From an uncultured Arcobacter sp. (GTDB lineage: Bacteria > Campylobacterota > Campylobacteria > Campylobacterales > Arcobacteraceae), in contig CAJXWI010000013.1 in NCBI GenBank assembly GCA_913062735.1, positions 1-14,701 on the forward strand: DNA of 14,701 nucleotides, read 5' to 3'. Under the pieces are notes generated by a model. It was not told the DNA's origin. It searched no databases and worked only from the letters and a program-made list of their open reading frames with translations. How positions within the stretch are numbered: position 1 is the stretch's first letter; every line of letters starts with the position of its first letter. A program made the translations under genes and the position numbers. Shown here piece after piece: positions 6,488 to 13,902 of this stretch.

Positions 6488-7091
6488 GAACTTTAAAAAT
6501 TCACCTGTAATTCCTGTATTAACATTTAATGATGTAAAAGAAAGTTTAAAAATATCAGAAGTATTAGTACAAGAAGGTTTAACAAATCTGGAAATTACGC
6601 TTAGAACTCCAAATGCCTTAGCTTGTATAGAAGCTATTGCAAAAGAGTTTCCTTCTGCTAATGTAGGAGCTGGAACAATTGTAAAAAAAGAGCAATTGAA
6701 ACAAGTTCAAGATATTGGATGTACTTTTGCAGTCAGCCCTGGAGCTACCAAAACGCTAATTCAAGAAGCAAAAAGTTTGAATTTGGATTATTTGCCAGGT
6801 GCTTCAACTCCCAGTGAAATTATTGCTTTAATGGAAGAAGGAATCTTTTTCCAAAAGTTTTTTCATGCAGGAAACTCAGGTGGATATAAAATGCTTCAAG
6901 CCTATGCAAATATCTTTGAAGATGTTTCATTTTGCCCAACAGGTGGAATAGGGCAAAAAGATTTTAAAGAATATTTAGGCTTAAAAAATGTTGTGTGTTT
7001 AGGTGGATCATGGATGGTTAATACAAAAACGATGTCTTTAGAGGATATTAGAAATGAAGCTAAAAACATTAGTGCTTTGATAAAAGCTTAA
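6480..7091 (+). CDS. eda: KDPG aldolase
   Basis: Class I aldolase cleaving 2-keto-3-deoxy-6-phosphogluconate to pyruvate and glyceraldehyde-3-phosphate. The 203-aa length is typical. Family features line up with E. coli Eda: EITLRT with catalytic E38 and R42, VGAGTI (62-67), AVSPGAT (84-90), the Schiff-base lysine K126 in FQKFFHAGNSGG, phosphate-binding FCPTGGI, and CLGGSWMV near the C-terminus. The usual KFFPAEASGG loop reads KFFHAGNSGG here, a local substitution next to the catalytic lysine. The gene overlaps kdgK by 8 bp. With no upstream Entner-Doudoroff genes in view, it probably serves sugar-acid breakdown. The related KHG/KDPGal activities cannot be excluded. Confidence 0.93.
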   Translation: MIKNFKNSPVIPVLTFNDVKESLKISEVLVQEGLTNLEITLRTPNALACIEAIAKEFPSANVGAGTIVKKEQLKQVQDIGCTFAVSPGATKTLIQEAKSLNLDYLPGASTPSEIIALMEEGIFFQKFFHAGNSGGYKMLQAYANIFEDVSFCPTGGIGQKDFKEYLGLKNVVCLGGSWMVNTKTMSLEDIRNEAKNISALIKA

Positions 7092-7119
7092 GCATAAAAT
7101 CTTAAGAAAAATAACAAAA

Positions 7120-7168
7120 ACATTGTTTCAATGTATAATAGGTTATAATGTCAATACAACATAACAAA
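7120..7168 (+). promoter_or_regulatory. gntR promoter with palindrome and shared operator
   Basis: Two elements precede gntR. ACATTGTTTCAATGT (7120-7134) is a 6+6 palindrome with TTT centre, overlapping a first TATAAT (7134-7139). A second TATAAT (7144-7149) begins the 28-bp element that recurs upstream of kdgK (5367-5394). Here it contains a perfect inverted repeat GTTAT-N14-ATAAC (7142-7165). TTGTTT at 7123-7128 may act as -35 with a short 15-bp spacer. The ATAACAAA core also occurs at 7111-7118. The arrangement fits autoregulation by the encoded GntR protein. Confidence 0.5.
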
Positions 7169-7201
7169 AACAGTTTTATTTAGAATGCAAGGACATATAA
7201 T

Positions 7202-7927
7202 TTGTTTCATAAAAATGGTATACCTTTATATACACAATTAAAAAATAAACTCTTAAAAGATATTAAAGAGAATTATAAAGTTGGGGACATGATCCCTGCT
7301 GAGATTAGGTTAGAAAAACAGTATGAAGTTAGCCGTATTACGGTTAGAAAAGCAATTGAAGTGCTTGAAAAAGAGAATGTTTTAGAGCGTAAACAAGGGA
7401 AAGGTACCTTTGTCAAAGCACATAAAATTTTATACGATGCGAATTCTATTGGTTCTTTAACACAAAGACTTGCGAAACAAAAAGATATTATTAAAACAGA
7501 ATCTCTGCACTTTCTAGTTATTGAGGGGGAGCATTACGTAAAAGATTTACTAAAATGCTCTAAATTATTATGTATCAAACGTATACGTTTATTAAATAAT
7601 GTTCCTTTTGCTTTGATGTGTAATTATTTAGATTTTGATTTGGTACCTAATATAGAAGAACGTTTTAAAATTGAATCTTTATATACCTTTTTAAAAGATG
7701 AATATAAAATTGAATTTTATAATGCAGAAGAAACAGTAGAAGCTAAAAATGCCAGCAAAACAGACGCACAAAAACTAGGTATTAGTGAAAGAGATGCTTT
7801 ATTATCTTTACACCGTCTCTCTTTTGATAAATACAACAATCCAGTTGAATATTCAGATATCTTAATTAAAGCCAATATGTATAAACATAAAATAACATTA
7901 TCCAATGATAGGCTTTCAAATATTTAA
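7202..7927 (+). CDS. GntR-family (HutC subfamily) regulator with UTRA ligand domain
   Basis: A 241-aa transcription factor. Residues about 5-70 are a GntR winged helix with the standard pattern: PLYTQLKNKL, GDMIPAEIRLEKQYEVSR, ITVRKAIEVLEKENVL and the wing RKQGKGTFV. Residues about 85-235 are a UTRA domain, which in this subfamily binds small metabolites, often sugars or sugar phosphates (KRIRLLNNVPFALMCNYL, then ERDALLSLHRLSFD and NPVEYSDILIK). The start is a TTG at 7202 preceded by AAGGA (7189-7193); the only nearby ATG (7185) is in another frame. It is 16 bp before the methyltransferase gene and likely co-transcribed with it. The promoter element shared with kdgK-eda makes regulation of that pair by this protein plausible, with KDG or KDPG a reasonable inducer guess. 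Confidence 0.92.
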   Translation: MFHKNGIPLYTQLKNKLLKDIKENYKVGDMIPAEIRLEKQYEVSRITVRKAIEVLEKENVLERKQGKGTFVKAHKILYDANSIGSLTQRLAKQKDIIKTESLHFLVIEGEHYVKDLLKCSKLLCIKRIRLLNNVPFALMCNYLDFDLVPNIEERFKIESLYTFLKDEYKIEFYNAEETVEAKNASKTDAQKLGISERDALLSLHRLSFDKYNNPVEYSDILIKANMYKHKITLSNDRLSNI

Positions 7928-7943
7928 AAAATAAAAGAGAACT

Positions 7944-8732
7944 ATGCAAATTGAAACAATTAATTTTAATGAAATGTATATAGAACAAAAGAATAAAACT
8001 ACTTTCCAAGCCAAAAATAAAGAGGCTTGGAACAATAAAGCCCCTTCCATGAATAAAAATATTCATAAATCAATTTACAATCAAAATTTTTTAAATCATA
8101 TAAATCTAGAGGGTATAAACTCTTCTTTAGATATAGGGTGTGGGGTAGGAAATTTATCTCTTTTATTATCAAAAAAACTTCAAAATGTTTACTGTTTGGA
8201 TTTTTCAAATAAAATGTTAGAACTATTAAAGAAAAATGCACAAAAAGAAAAATGCACAAATATTAAAAACTTTAATCTGTCTTGGTACGATGCTTGGGAA
8301 AATGTTCCTAAAGCAGACTTAGTGATTGCTTCACGTTCAATGGAAGTAAAAAATATGCAAGAAGCCTTAGAAAAACTCAATAATCAAGCGCTTAAAAAAG
8401 TTGTACTTTCTTATAAAGTAGGAGGAAGTTTTTTAAGCTTGGATATTTTAAAAGCCTTGAATAAAAAGATTAATAAAAAACCTGATTACATATATATTTT
8501 AAACATCTTATATAATATGGGAATTAATGCTTCTTTAAATTTTATTAAAAGTGAAGGCAGGAATATTGGGTATAAGAATTTTGAAGATTTCCTTATTTCT
8601 GTTGCGTGGAGTTTGGGAACATTAAATCAAGAAGAAGAAAATCTTTTAGAACAATATTATCACAGTAATATAAAAATTCAAAAAGAAGATACTTACGTAG
8701 AATGGGCAATTATAGCTTGGGATAAAAAGTAA
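7944..8732 (+). CDS. Class I SAM-dependent methyltransferase
   Basis: A 262-aa protein with a Rossmann methyltransferase core. Motif I is LDIGCGVGN (62-70, SAM binding); the acidic residue ending the second strand is D86 in VYCLDFSNKML; a motif IV-like ADLVIASRSMEV follows. The C-terminal third (KKPDYIYILNILYNMGINASLNFI, then WSLGTLNQEEENLLEQYY) forms a helical cap probably holding the acceptor. I do not recognise a specific substrate. A leading AWNNKAPSM segment resembles the short helix that closes the SAM site in UbiE-like enzymes. The gene starts 16 bp after gntR with an AGAGA site and is probably in the same transcript. There is no sequence sign that it belongs to sugar-acid metabolism beyond this position. 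Confidence 0.82.
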   Translation: MQIETINFNEMYIEQKNKTTFQAKNKEAWNNKAPSMNKNIHKSIYNQNFLNHINLEGINSSLDIGCGVGNLSLLLSKKLQNVYCLDFSNKMLELLKKNAQKEKCTNIKNFNLSWYDAWENVPKADLVIASRSMEVKNMQEALEKLNNQALKKVVLSYKVGGSFLSLDILKALNKKINKKPDYIYILNILYNMGINASLNFIKSEGRNIGYKNFEDFLISVAWSLGTLNQEEENLLEQYYHSNIKIQKEDTYVEWAIIAWDKK

Positions 8733-8816
8733 AACAAAAATATCAATAATTTAATGCAAAAAATACAAAGTATTTGCTATATTGAAGAAAATTATTTGAA
8801 CAAAAAAAGGTTAATT

Positions 8817-9248
8817 ATGGAATATAAAATTACACAAGGTACAGTTGGGGTTAGACCCAATGTTACTCTACCAAACCCAGAAATTTTAAATGTTCTTGGT
8901 GAAGATGGAATGAGAGCCTTGACTAAAGAACATTATGAAATATTAAGACACTCAGAAATAAAAGACTTATTCCCACCCAATGATGCAGGAATTGAAATGG
9001 CAATAAAACATGCATCGGATTTTTTTATTCAAATTTGTGGGGGTCAAAGACATTTTGATCAAAACAGAGGAAGACCAATGATGGCAGCACGACATTCTCC
9101 TTTTAAAATTGATCAAGCAGCAAGAGTTATCTGGTTAGAAGCCTATGCAACAATTTTAGAAGATACGAATTTAAGTGAAGAATTAAAAGAATCTTTCTGG
9201 CAGTATTTGGATATTTTTTCAATTTGGATGATGAATACAAGAGACTAA
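8817..9248 (+). CDS. Truncated haemoglobin, group II-like
   Basis: A 143-aa haem protein, probably in the cytoplasm, expected to bind O2 or NO. Identification rests on the group II pattern around the proximal histidine: GGQRHFDQNRGRPMMAARHSPFKI, with H93 as the F8 ligand, then a conserved W106 in VIWLEAY. Y40 in KEHYEIL is a candidate for a distal-pocket residue. The N-terminal 30 residues (NVTLPNPEILNVLG) precede the globin fold. The ATG at 8817 is chosen because AAAGG (8806-8810) precedes it; an in-frame ATG at 8754 has no ribosome site. In the 84-bp gap before it lies an inverted repeat AAATAC-AAA-GTATTT (8761-8775). It is 18 bp before a flavin monooxygenase, so the two are likely co-expressed. 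Campylobacter Ctb is a group III protein and differs. Confidence 0.8.
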   Translation: MEYKITQGTVGVRPNVTLPNPEILNVLGEDGMRALTKEHYEILRHSEIKDLFPPNDAGIEMAIKHASDFFIQICGGQRHFDQNRGRPMMAARHSPFKIDQAARVIWLEAYATILEDTNLSEELKESFWQYLDIFSIWMMNTRD

Positions 9249-9266
9249 AACACTAAGGCAAAGAAG

Positions 9267-10427
9267 ATGACGATACTTATTATTGGAGCAGGAATTGCTG
9301 GTTTAAGTACAGCAATATCTTTAAAACTTCAAGGCTTTAATGTAGAAATATATGAAAGAAATTCTTCTATATCCGATATGGGGGCAGGTATCGTATCTTG
9401 GCCCAATGCCTCAAATATTCTAGAAAAATTAAATCTTTTACCTGCTGTCCTTAAAGTATCAGGGAAAGTAAGCTCAATGAATCGTTTTACCAAGGAAGGT
9501 GAATCCTTAGGTTCAATGGATATAAATACAATCAATGAGCTTATGTCTTATCCTAGTTTATCTATTCTTAGAGCTGATTTAATGCATATTTTAAATAATA
9601 AAATTACTGAAATGAAAATTCCAATACATTTTAATCATGATTTACTTTCTTTTGTTACACAAAATAATATTGCAAGTGTGAAATTTTCTAATAATGAAAT
9701 AAAAGAAGCCGATGTTATTATTGGTGCTGATGGACGAATGAACTCTCTTGCTAGAGAATATGTAAGTGGAGATAATACACCTAAGTATCAAGGCTTTATA
9801 AACTGGGTGGGAATTATTAAAAGCAAAAATGAAATTTTTACTGACTTAAGTGTAAGTGATTATTGGGGAATAGGCAAACGTTTTGGAATCGTACCTATTT
9901 CTAAGCATCTTGCTTATTGGGCTGCTGGAAGTACTTCTTCGAAAATAAAGCCAAAAAAACCTTCTTTATACAAGAGTGAAGTGCTCAATGCATTTAAAGA
10001 TTGGCCTTCAAATATTTCGGATATTATCCAAAACTCACAAAATGATACTATTAATAAAATATATGTACATGATCATGACCCCCTTTCTAAGTGGCATAAA
10101 AACAATGTCATTTTAATAGGTGATTGTGCACATGCTGCATTGCCAACTTCTGGACAAGGCGCTTGTCAAGCCTTAGAAGATGCCTGGCATATTGCTAAGT
10201 GTTTAAAACAAAATTCCCTTAATATTAACAAAGCTTTTGAAAACTTTAGCAAAATCAGAATAAAAAAAACAAGCACTATTATCAGCAGTGGAAGGCAGTT
10301 TGCTTCTTCAATATTTAATGAGGATAAAATTTTTTGTTTAAATAGAAATGAACGCTCAAAAACCAGTGATTCAAATAAACAAGCCACTGCCATGGCAAAT
10401 ATTTGGCAGGAGCATTTACCTCTTTAA
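9267..10427 (+). CDS. FAD-dependent class A monooxygenase
   Basis: A 386-aa flavoprotein of the p-hydroxybenzoate/salicylate hydroxylase type. The three hallmark motifs are intact: GAGIAG at 7-12 with E30 at the end of the second strand (ADP part of FAD), the DG motif IIGADGRMN (151-159), and the GD motif ILIGDCAHAALPTSGQGACQALEDA (282-306), which binds the flavin ribose and isoalloxazine. R102 in ILRADL is the usual FAD-contact arginine. Such enzymes insert one oxygen atom into an aromatic or otherwise activated substrate using NAD(P)H. The substrate cannot be predicted; UbiH-like and zeaxanthin-epoxidase-like proteins share these motifs. It sits between the globin gene (18 bp) and recQ (50 bp). 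Adjacent oxygen-binding globin and oxygen-using monooxygenase is suggestive but unproven. Confidence 0.87.
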   Translation: MTILIIGAGIAGLSTAISLKLQGFNVEIYERNSSISDMGAGIVSWPNASNILEKLNLLPAVLKVSGKVSSMNRFTKEGESLGSMDINTINELMSYPSLSILRADLMHILNNKITEMKIPIHFNHDLLSFVTQNNIASVKFSNNEIKEADVIIGADGRMNSLAREYVSGDNTPKYQGFINWVGIIKSKNEIFTDLSVSDYWGIGKRFGIVPISKHLAYWAAGSTSSKIKPKKPSLYKSEVLNAFKDWPSNISDIIQNSQNDTINKIYVHDHDPLSKWHKNNVILIGDCAHAALPTSGQGACQALEDAWHIAKCLKQNSLNINKAFENFSKIRIKKTSTIISSGRQFASSIFNEDKIFCLNRNERSKTSDSNKQATAMANIWQEHLPL

Positions 10428-10477
10428 AACAAAAGATTTTAAGCTTTATCTTTAATCATATTATGTTAAAATTTCTG

Positions 10478-12589
10478 ATGTTAAATAAATATGAAATATT
10501 AAAAAATACCTTTGGCCATGAGGCCTTTCGCTCTTTTCAAGAAGATGTTGTTGATGCTATAATTGCAAAAGAAGATGTACTTACTATTCTTCCTACTGGT
10601 GGCGGAAAATCTCTTTGTTATCAATTGCCTGCTTTATTAATGCAAGGTGTTACTGTTGTTATTTCTCCTTTAATTGCATTAATGCAAGATCAAGTAAGAG
10701 CTTTAAAAGATTTAAACATTAAAGCTTCTATGATAAACTCCCTTCAAACGCCTAATGAAAACAATGAAGTTTTACAAGCTTTATTAAAGCATGAATTAAA
10801 ATTTGTTTATGTTGCCCCTGAGCGTTTTACTTCTAATGATTTTGTGAGTGTTTTACAAAGAATTGATATTAATTATTTTGTAATAGATGAAGCCCATTGT
10901 GTATCTGCTTGGGGGCATGAATTTAGAGCAGAGTATAGAAATCTTGACAGATTAAAACATTTTTTTCCTGATACCTCTATTGCGGCATTTACAGCAACAG
11001 CTACGCATAAAGTACAAGAAGATATGAAAACATCTTTACGTTTAAACAATGCAAAAGAATTCAGAGCCAAAACAAAGAGGGATAATTTAATTATTTCATG
11101 TAAACCACGAGTATCAAATGGAAAGAATCAGATTTTATCTTTTTTAAAAGCTCACAAAGGTATGTGTGGTATTATTTATACCTTTACTAGAAAAGAAACG
11201 CAAGCAACGGCTAAATATTTAAATGAACATGGATATAAAGCTAAAGCCTATCATGCAGGTTTAAGTGCTGAGATTAAAAATGAAGTTTTTAATGATTTTG
11301 TGTATGAAAAAATTGATATAGTAGTTGCTACCATTGCTTTTGGAATGGGAATTGATAAATCCAATATACGATTTGTTATTCATACTTCTATGCCTAAAAC
11401 GCTAGAGAATTATTATCAAGAAATAGGGCGTGCTGGAAGAGATGGAGATTTGTCTTATGTTCACTTATTGTATTCTAAAAGTGATGAAATTAAACGAAAA
11501 ATACAAATAGATGACGGTTTAGATAATGCCTATAAAAGTACAGCGTTAGATAAATTAGAAAAGATGTACAGATATTGTATTTCTAATAATTGTCGTCATA
11601 CTATTATTGCTTCATATTTTGATGATAAAATAGATGAATGTTTAAAATCATGTGATAATTGTACCAAAGAAGAAGTGGAGCAAATTGATATTACTCTTGA
11701 TGCTCAAAAATTACTTTCTTGTATTTACAGAGCAGAGCAACGCTTTGGTTTAAATCATATTATTGATATTTTAAGGGCTTCAAAAAATCAAAAACTCTTA
11801 GATATGAATCATGATAAACTCTCTGTTTATGGAATTGGAGAGCATAAAAATAAGAATGAATGGATTGCTATTGCAGATAAGCTTATTGATACGGAAGTTC
11901 TTTCATTGGGAGAATACCGCGTTTTAAAATTATCAAATATTGCTTTTGATATTTTAAAATCCAAAGAAAAAGTATTTATTGATTCGGATAAGATGGGACA
12001 AAGTGTTAAAGAAGAAAGTATTGAAGAAGAACTATCTTTTGATGAAGAATTATTTGAAAAATTTAGAAACTTAAGACGTGAGTTATCCAATGAAAAAGAA
12101 GTACCTGCTTATGTTATTTTTGGAGATAAAACACTAAAAGAACTTTGCTTGAAACTACCAAGTTCGCAAGAAGAGATGTTGGATATTAATGGTATTGGAC
12201 AGGTTAAATATGATAAATACGGAGAAATATTTTTAAATTTATGCCTTAACATTAAAGAAGAATTTCAAGATAAGTTAAAAGACAGAGTTGAGCTTAAAAA
12301 ATTAAGTAAAACCTATATAGAAACGTTTTCTTTGTTAGAAGAAGGTAAAAGTTTAGAAGAAGTATCTCAAATTAGAGACTTAGGTCTTGCTTCAGTATTA
12401 TCCCATTTGAAACTATTGACTCAACATCAAAAAATAAGCGCTCTGCAAAAAGACAAACTCTTAGAACCCATTAAAATTGATACAAATTTGATTACTTGGA
12501 TTGAACAAGGCTTAGAACTTAAAAGCTTAAAAGAGTTAAAACAGGATTTGTATCTGTATGAATATTTAAAGGATTTAAATGCAAAATGA
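10478..12589 (+). CDS. recQ: ATP-dependent DNA helicase RecQ
   Basis: A 703-aa 3'-5' helicase for recombinational repair. Domains in order (numbered from M at 10478): RecA-like domains with Walker A PTGGGKS (39-45), DEAH (137-140), FTATATH, and motif VI QEIGRAGRDG (314-323); a zinc-binding module with Cys about 372, 388, 392, 395; an RQC winged helix (RFGLNHIIDILRASKNQKL, HDKLSVYGIG); an HRDC domain (about 535-590); and a C-terminal helix-turn-helix extension (LLEEGKSLEEVSQIRDLGLA) like the HTH_40 domain found in some RecQ proteins. The usual WGHDFR loop reads WGHEFR. The start is uncertain: the frame is open from a TTG at 10403 and has ATGs at 10463 and 10478, none with a good ribosome site; MLNKYEILKNTFGHEAF fits the usual RecQ N-terminus, so 10478 is preferred. 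It overlaps the Nudix gene by 11 bp. Confidence 0.94.
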   Translation: MLNKYEILKNTFGHEAFRSFQEDVVDAIIAKEDVLTILPTGGGKSLCYQLPALLMQGVTVVISPLIALMQDQVRALKDLNIKASMINSLQTPNENNEVLQALLKHELKFVYVAPERFTSNDFVSVLQRIDINYFVIDEAHCVSAWGHEFRAEYRNLDRLKHFFPDTSIAAFTATATHKVQEDMKTSLRLNNAKEFRAKTKRDNLIISCKPRVSNGKNQILSFLKAHKGMCGIIYTFTRKETQATAKYLNEHGYKAKAYHAGLSAEIKNEVFNDFVYEKIDIVVATIAFGMGIDKSNIRFVIHTSMPKTLENYYQEIGRAGRDGDLSYVHLLYSKSDEIKRKIQIDDGLDNAYKSTALDKLEKMYRYCISNNCRHTIIASYFDDKIDECLKSCDNCTKEEVEQIDITLDAQKLLSCIYRAEQRFGLNHIIDILRASKNQKLLDMNHDKLSVYGIGEHKNKNEWIAIADKLIDTEVLSLGEYRVLKLSNIAFDILKSKEKVFIDSDKMGQSVKEESIEEELSFDEELFEKFRNLRRELSNEKEVPAYVIFGDKTLKELCLKLPSSQEEMLDINGIGQVKYDKYGEIFLNLCLNIKEEFQDKLKDRVELKKLSKTYIETFSLLEEGKSLEEVSQIRDLGLASVLSHLKLLTQHQKISALQKDKLLEPIKIDTNLITWIEQGLELKSLKELKQDLYLYEYLKDLNAK

Positions 12590-13340
12590 GGCCCTTCAAT
12601 ATAAAACACTCTTCTTAACAGAAGATAAATACAATGGTTTTACTCTTGATAACAAAAAAGTATTTTGTGATACAAAGGATTTTGAAAATAATATAAAAGA
12701 GTTGCTTGATACCTTAAGAAAAGAAAAAAGAAGATTGTTATGGATTCCTTTAGATATCAAACAAGCTTCTTATATTCCTATTTTGACAAAGATGGGTTTT
12801 TTCTTTCATACCTGTGAAAAAGACAAACTTTTGTTGGTAAAAGAACTAAGTTCTACTTGTATTATTCCAACAGCATCAAACCATACTTTAGGTGTGGGAG
12901 TAGTAGTGTTTAATAATAAGAATGAAGTATTATTGGTAAAAGAGAAATACTCCAATATTGGTTTTAAATTACCTGGTGGGCATATTGATGATGGAGAGTT
13001 AATTACTTCTGCAGCTATTAGGGAAGTAAAAGAAGAAACAGGGATTGATATAGAATTCCAGAGCATTGTTTCTTTGGGACATTTTTTTCCACATCAATTT
13101 AATAAAAGTAATTTGTATATTTTATGTATTGCAAAAGCGCTTAGCAGTGAAATTAATATTCAAGATACCCACGAAATACTTGAATGTAAATGGATAGATA
13201 TTCAAACATATATTAATGATGAAGATGCTTTTGCGTATAATAAAGAAATAGTAAAAATTGCTTTAAAACAAAAAGGTTTAAAGCAAAAAGAATTTAATTC
13301 TTTTAGAAGTACACTTAAACACTATGAGTTATTTTTTTAA
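12579..13340 (+). CDS. Nudix hydrolase with N-terminal pre-Nudix domain (NUDT6-like)
   Basis: A 253-aa protein. Residues 1-90 match the pre-Nudix domain of NUDT6-like proteins: RRLLWIPLDIKQASYIPILTKMGFFFHT is the characteristic segment. Residues about 100-215 are the Nudix fold with a complete Nudix box: G134, E140, R148, E149, E152, E153, G155 (consensus GX5EX7REUXEEXGU), with LPGGHIDDGE just before the catalytic helix. Such enzymes hydrolyse nucleoside-diphosphate-X compounds. The specific substrate is not predictable. Its ATG lies inside the recQ 3' end (11-bp overlap), implying translational coupling. Coupling with RecQ might hint at nucleotide-pool sanitation, but the pre-Nudix architecture is not typical of MutT. 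Confidence 0.88.
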   Translation: MQNEALQYKTLFLTEDKYNGFTLDNKKVFCDTKDFENNIKELLDTLRKEKRRLLWIPLDIKQASYIPILTKMGFFFHTCEKDKLLLVKELSSTCIIPTASNHTLGVGVVVFNNKNEVLLVKEKYSNIGFKLPGGHIDDGELITSAAIREVKEETGIDIEFQSIVSLGHFFPHQFNKSNLYILCIAKALSSEINIQDTHEILECKWIDIQTYINDEDAFAYNKEIVKIALKQKGLKQKEFNSFRSTLKHYELFF

Positions 13341-13381
13341 ATAAATGATTCTATAAAGAAGAAAAAATATAAAGGTTCACC

Positions 13382-13747
13382 TTGGAATATACCTCACAAC
13401 GAATGGTTATGTATCCTCACTTAAATGCAGCAGGAATTCTTTTTGGAGGAATGGCTTTGGCTTGGATTGATGAAGAAGCTATTATTTTTGCAACCAATCT
13501 TTTAAAAACAAGCAAAATTGCCTTGGTTAAAATGTCAGAAGTTGTTTTTAAAAATATTGCTAATATTGGAGATATTGTAATTATGGGTACCGAACTTGTA
13601 AAAGTTGGTAGAACATCTATTACTGTACGTTGTGAAATTAAAAATAAAACAACAAATAAAATCATTTTAATTGTAGAAGAAATGGTGATTGTTGCTCTAG
13701 ATTTCAATAAACAACCCACGCCTCATAATTTAGACAAAATGCATTAG
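13382..13747 (+). CDS. Hotdog-fold acyl-CoA thioesterase (YciA-like)
   Basis: A 121-aa protein of the hotdog acyl-CoA thioesterase family, hydrolysing acyl-CoA to acid and CoA in the cytoplasm. The active-site segment YPHLNAAGILFGGMALAWIDEEA (11-33) corresponds to the N-x-x-G-x-x-F/L-G-G...D pattern of YciA, with N15, G21-G23 and the catalytic acid D30. The following KMSEVVFKNIANIGDIVIMGTELVKVGRTS is the family's central strand region. The start is a TTG at 13382, preceded by AAAGG (13371-13375) at 6 bp; there is no suitable ATG upstream. At 121 aa it is slightly shorter than E. coli YciA (about 132), mostly at the N-terminus. It follows the Nudix gene by 41 bp and ends the co-oriented series before aspA. 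Confidence 0.87.
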   Translation: MEYTSQRMVMYPHLNAAGILFGGMALAWIDEEAIIFATNLLKTSKIALVKMSEVVFKNIANIGDIVIMGTELVKVGRTSITVRCEIKNKTTNKIILIVEEMVIVALDFNKQPTPHNLDKMH

Positions 13748-13807
13748 TTTTATTTTTATGATTTCGTTAAATTGTAAACTTAAAGTATAAAAAAAGAAAA
13801 AAACTAG

Positions 13808-13848
13808 TCCAAGTACTTGGAATATTTTTAAGATGATTTAAATATAAT
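13808..13848 (+). promoter_or_regulatory. aspA promoter region with a 14-bp perfect palindrome
   Basis: TCCAAGTACTTGGA (13808-13821) is a perfect palindrome, followed by ATATTTTT and then TATAAT (13843-13848) about 55 bp before the aspA ATG. The region before TATAAT is T/A-rich without a clear -35, as is common in Campylobacterota promoters. The palindrome may be an operator at the -35 to -45 position. It could alternatively fold as a weak hairpin with a T-tract ending the thioesterase transcript. The remaining 13748-13902 sequence shows nothing else. Confidence 0.5.
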
Positions 13849-13902
13849 CGCATTTGAAAACATATTGTTTTAGTAATTAAATAAATTAATTTTGAGGTTA
13901 AA

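Noticed and set aside
7086..7106. CTTAAG-N8-CTTAAG after eda as a terminator
   Set aside because: Followed by A, not T, on the transcribed sense; the stem is short and AT-rich.
8761..8775. AAATAC-AAA-GTATTT before the globin as an NssR or FNR site
   Set aside because: It does not match TTAAC-N4-GTTAA or TTGAT-N4-ATCAA, so no known regulator can be assigned.
8754..8816. Longer globin start at 8754
   Set aside because: No ribosome site, and the extra residues do not resemble a globin N-terminus; the ATG at 8817 has AAAGG at good spacing.
10403..10477. RecQ starting at the TTG 10403, inside the monooxygenase gene
   Set aside because: The extra residues do not match the RecQ N-terminus, and a later ATG fits the family better.
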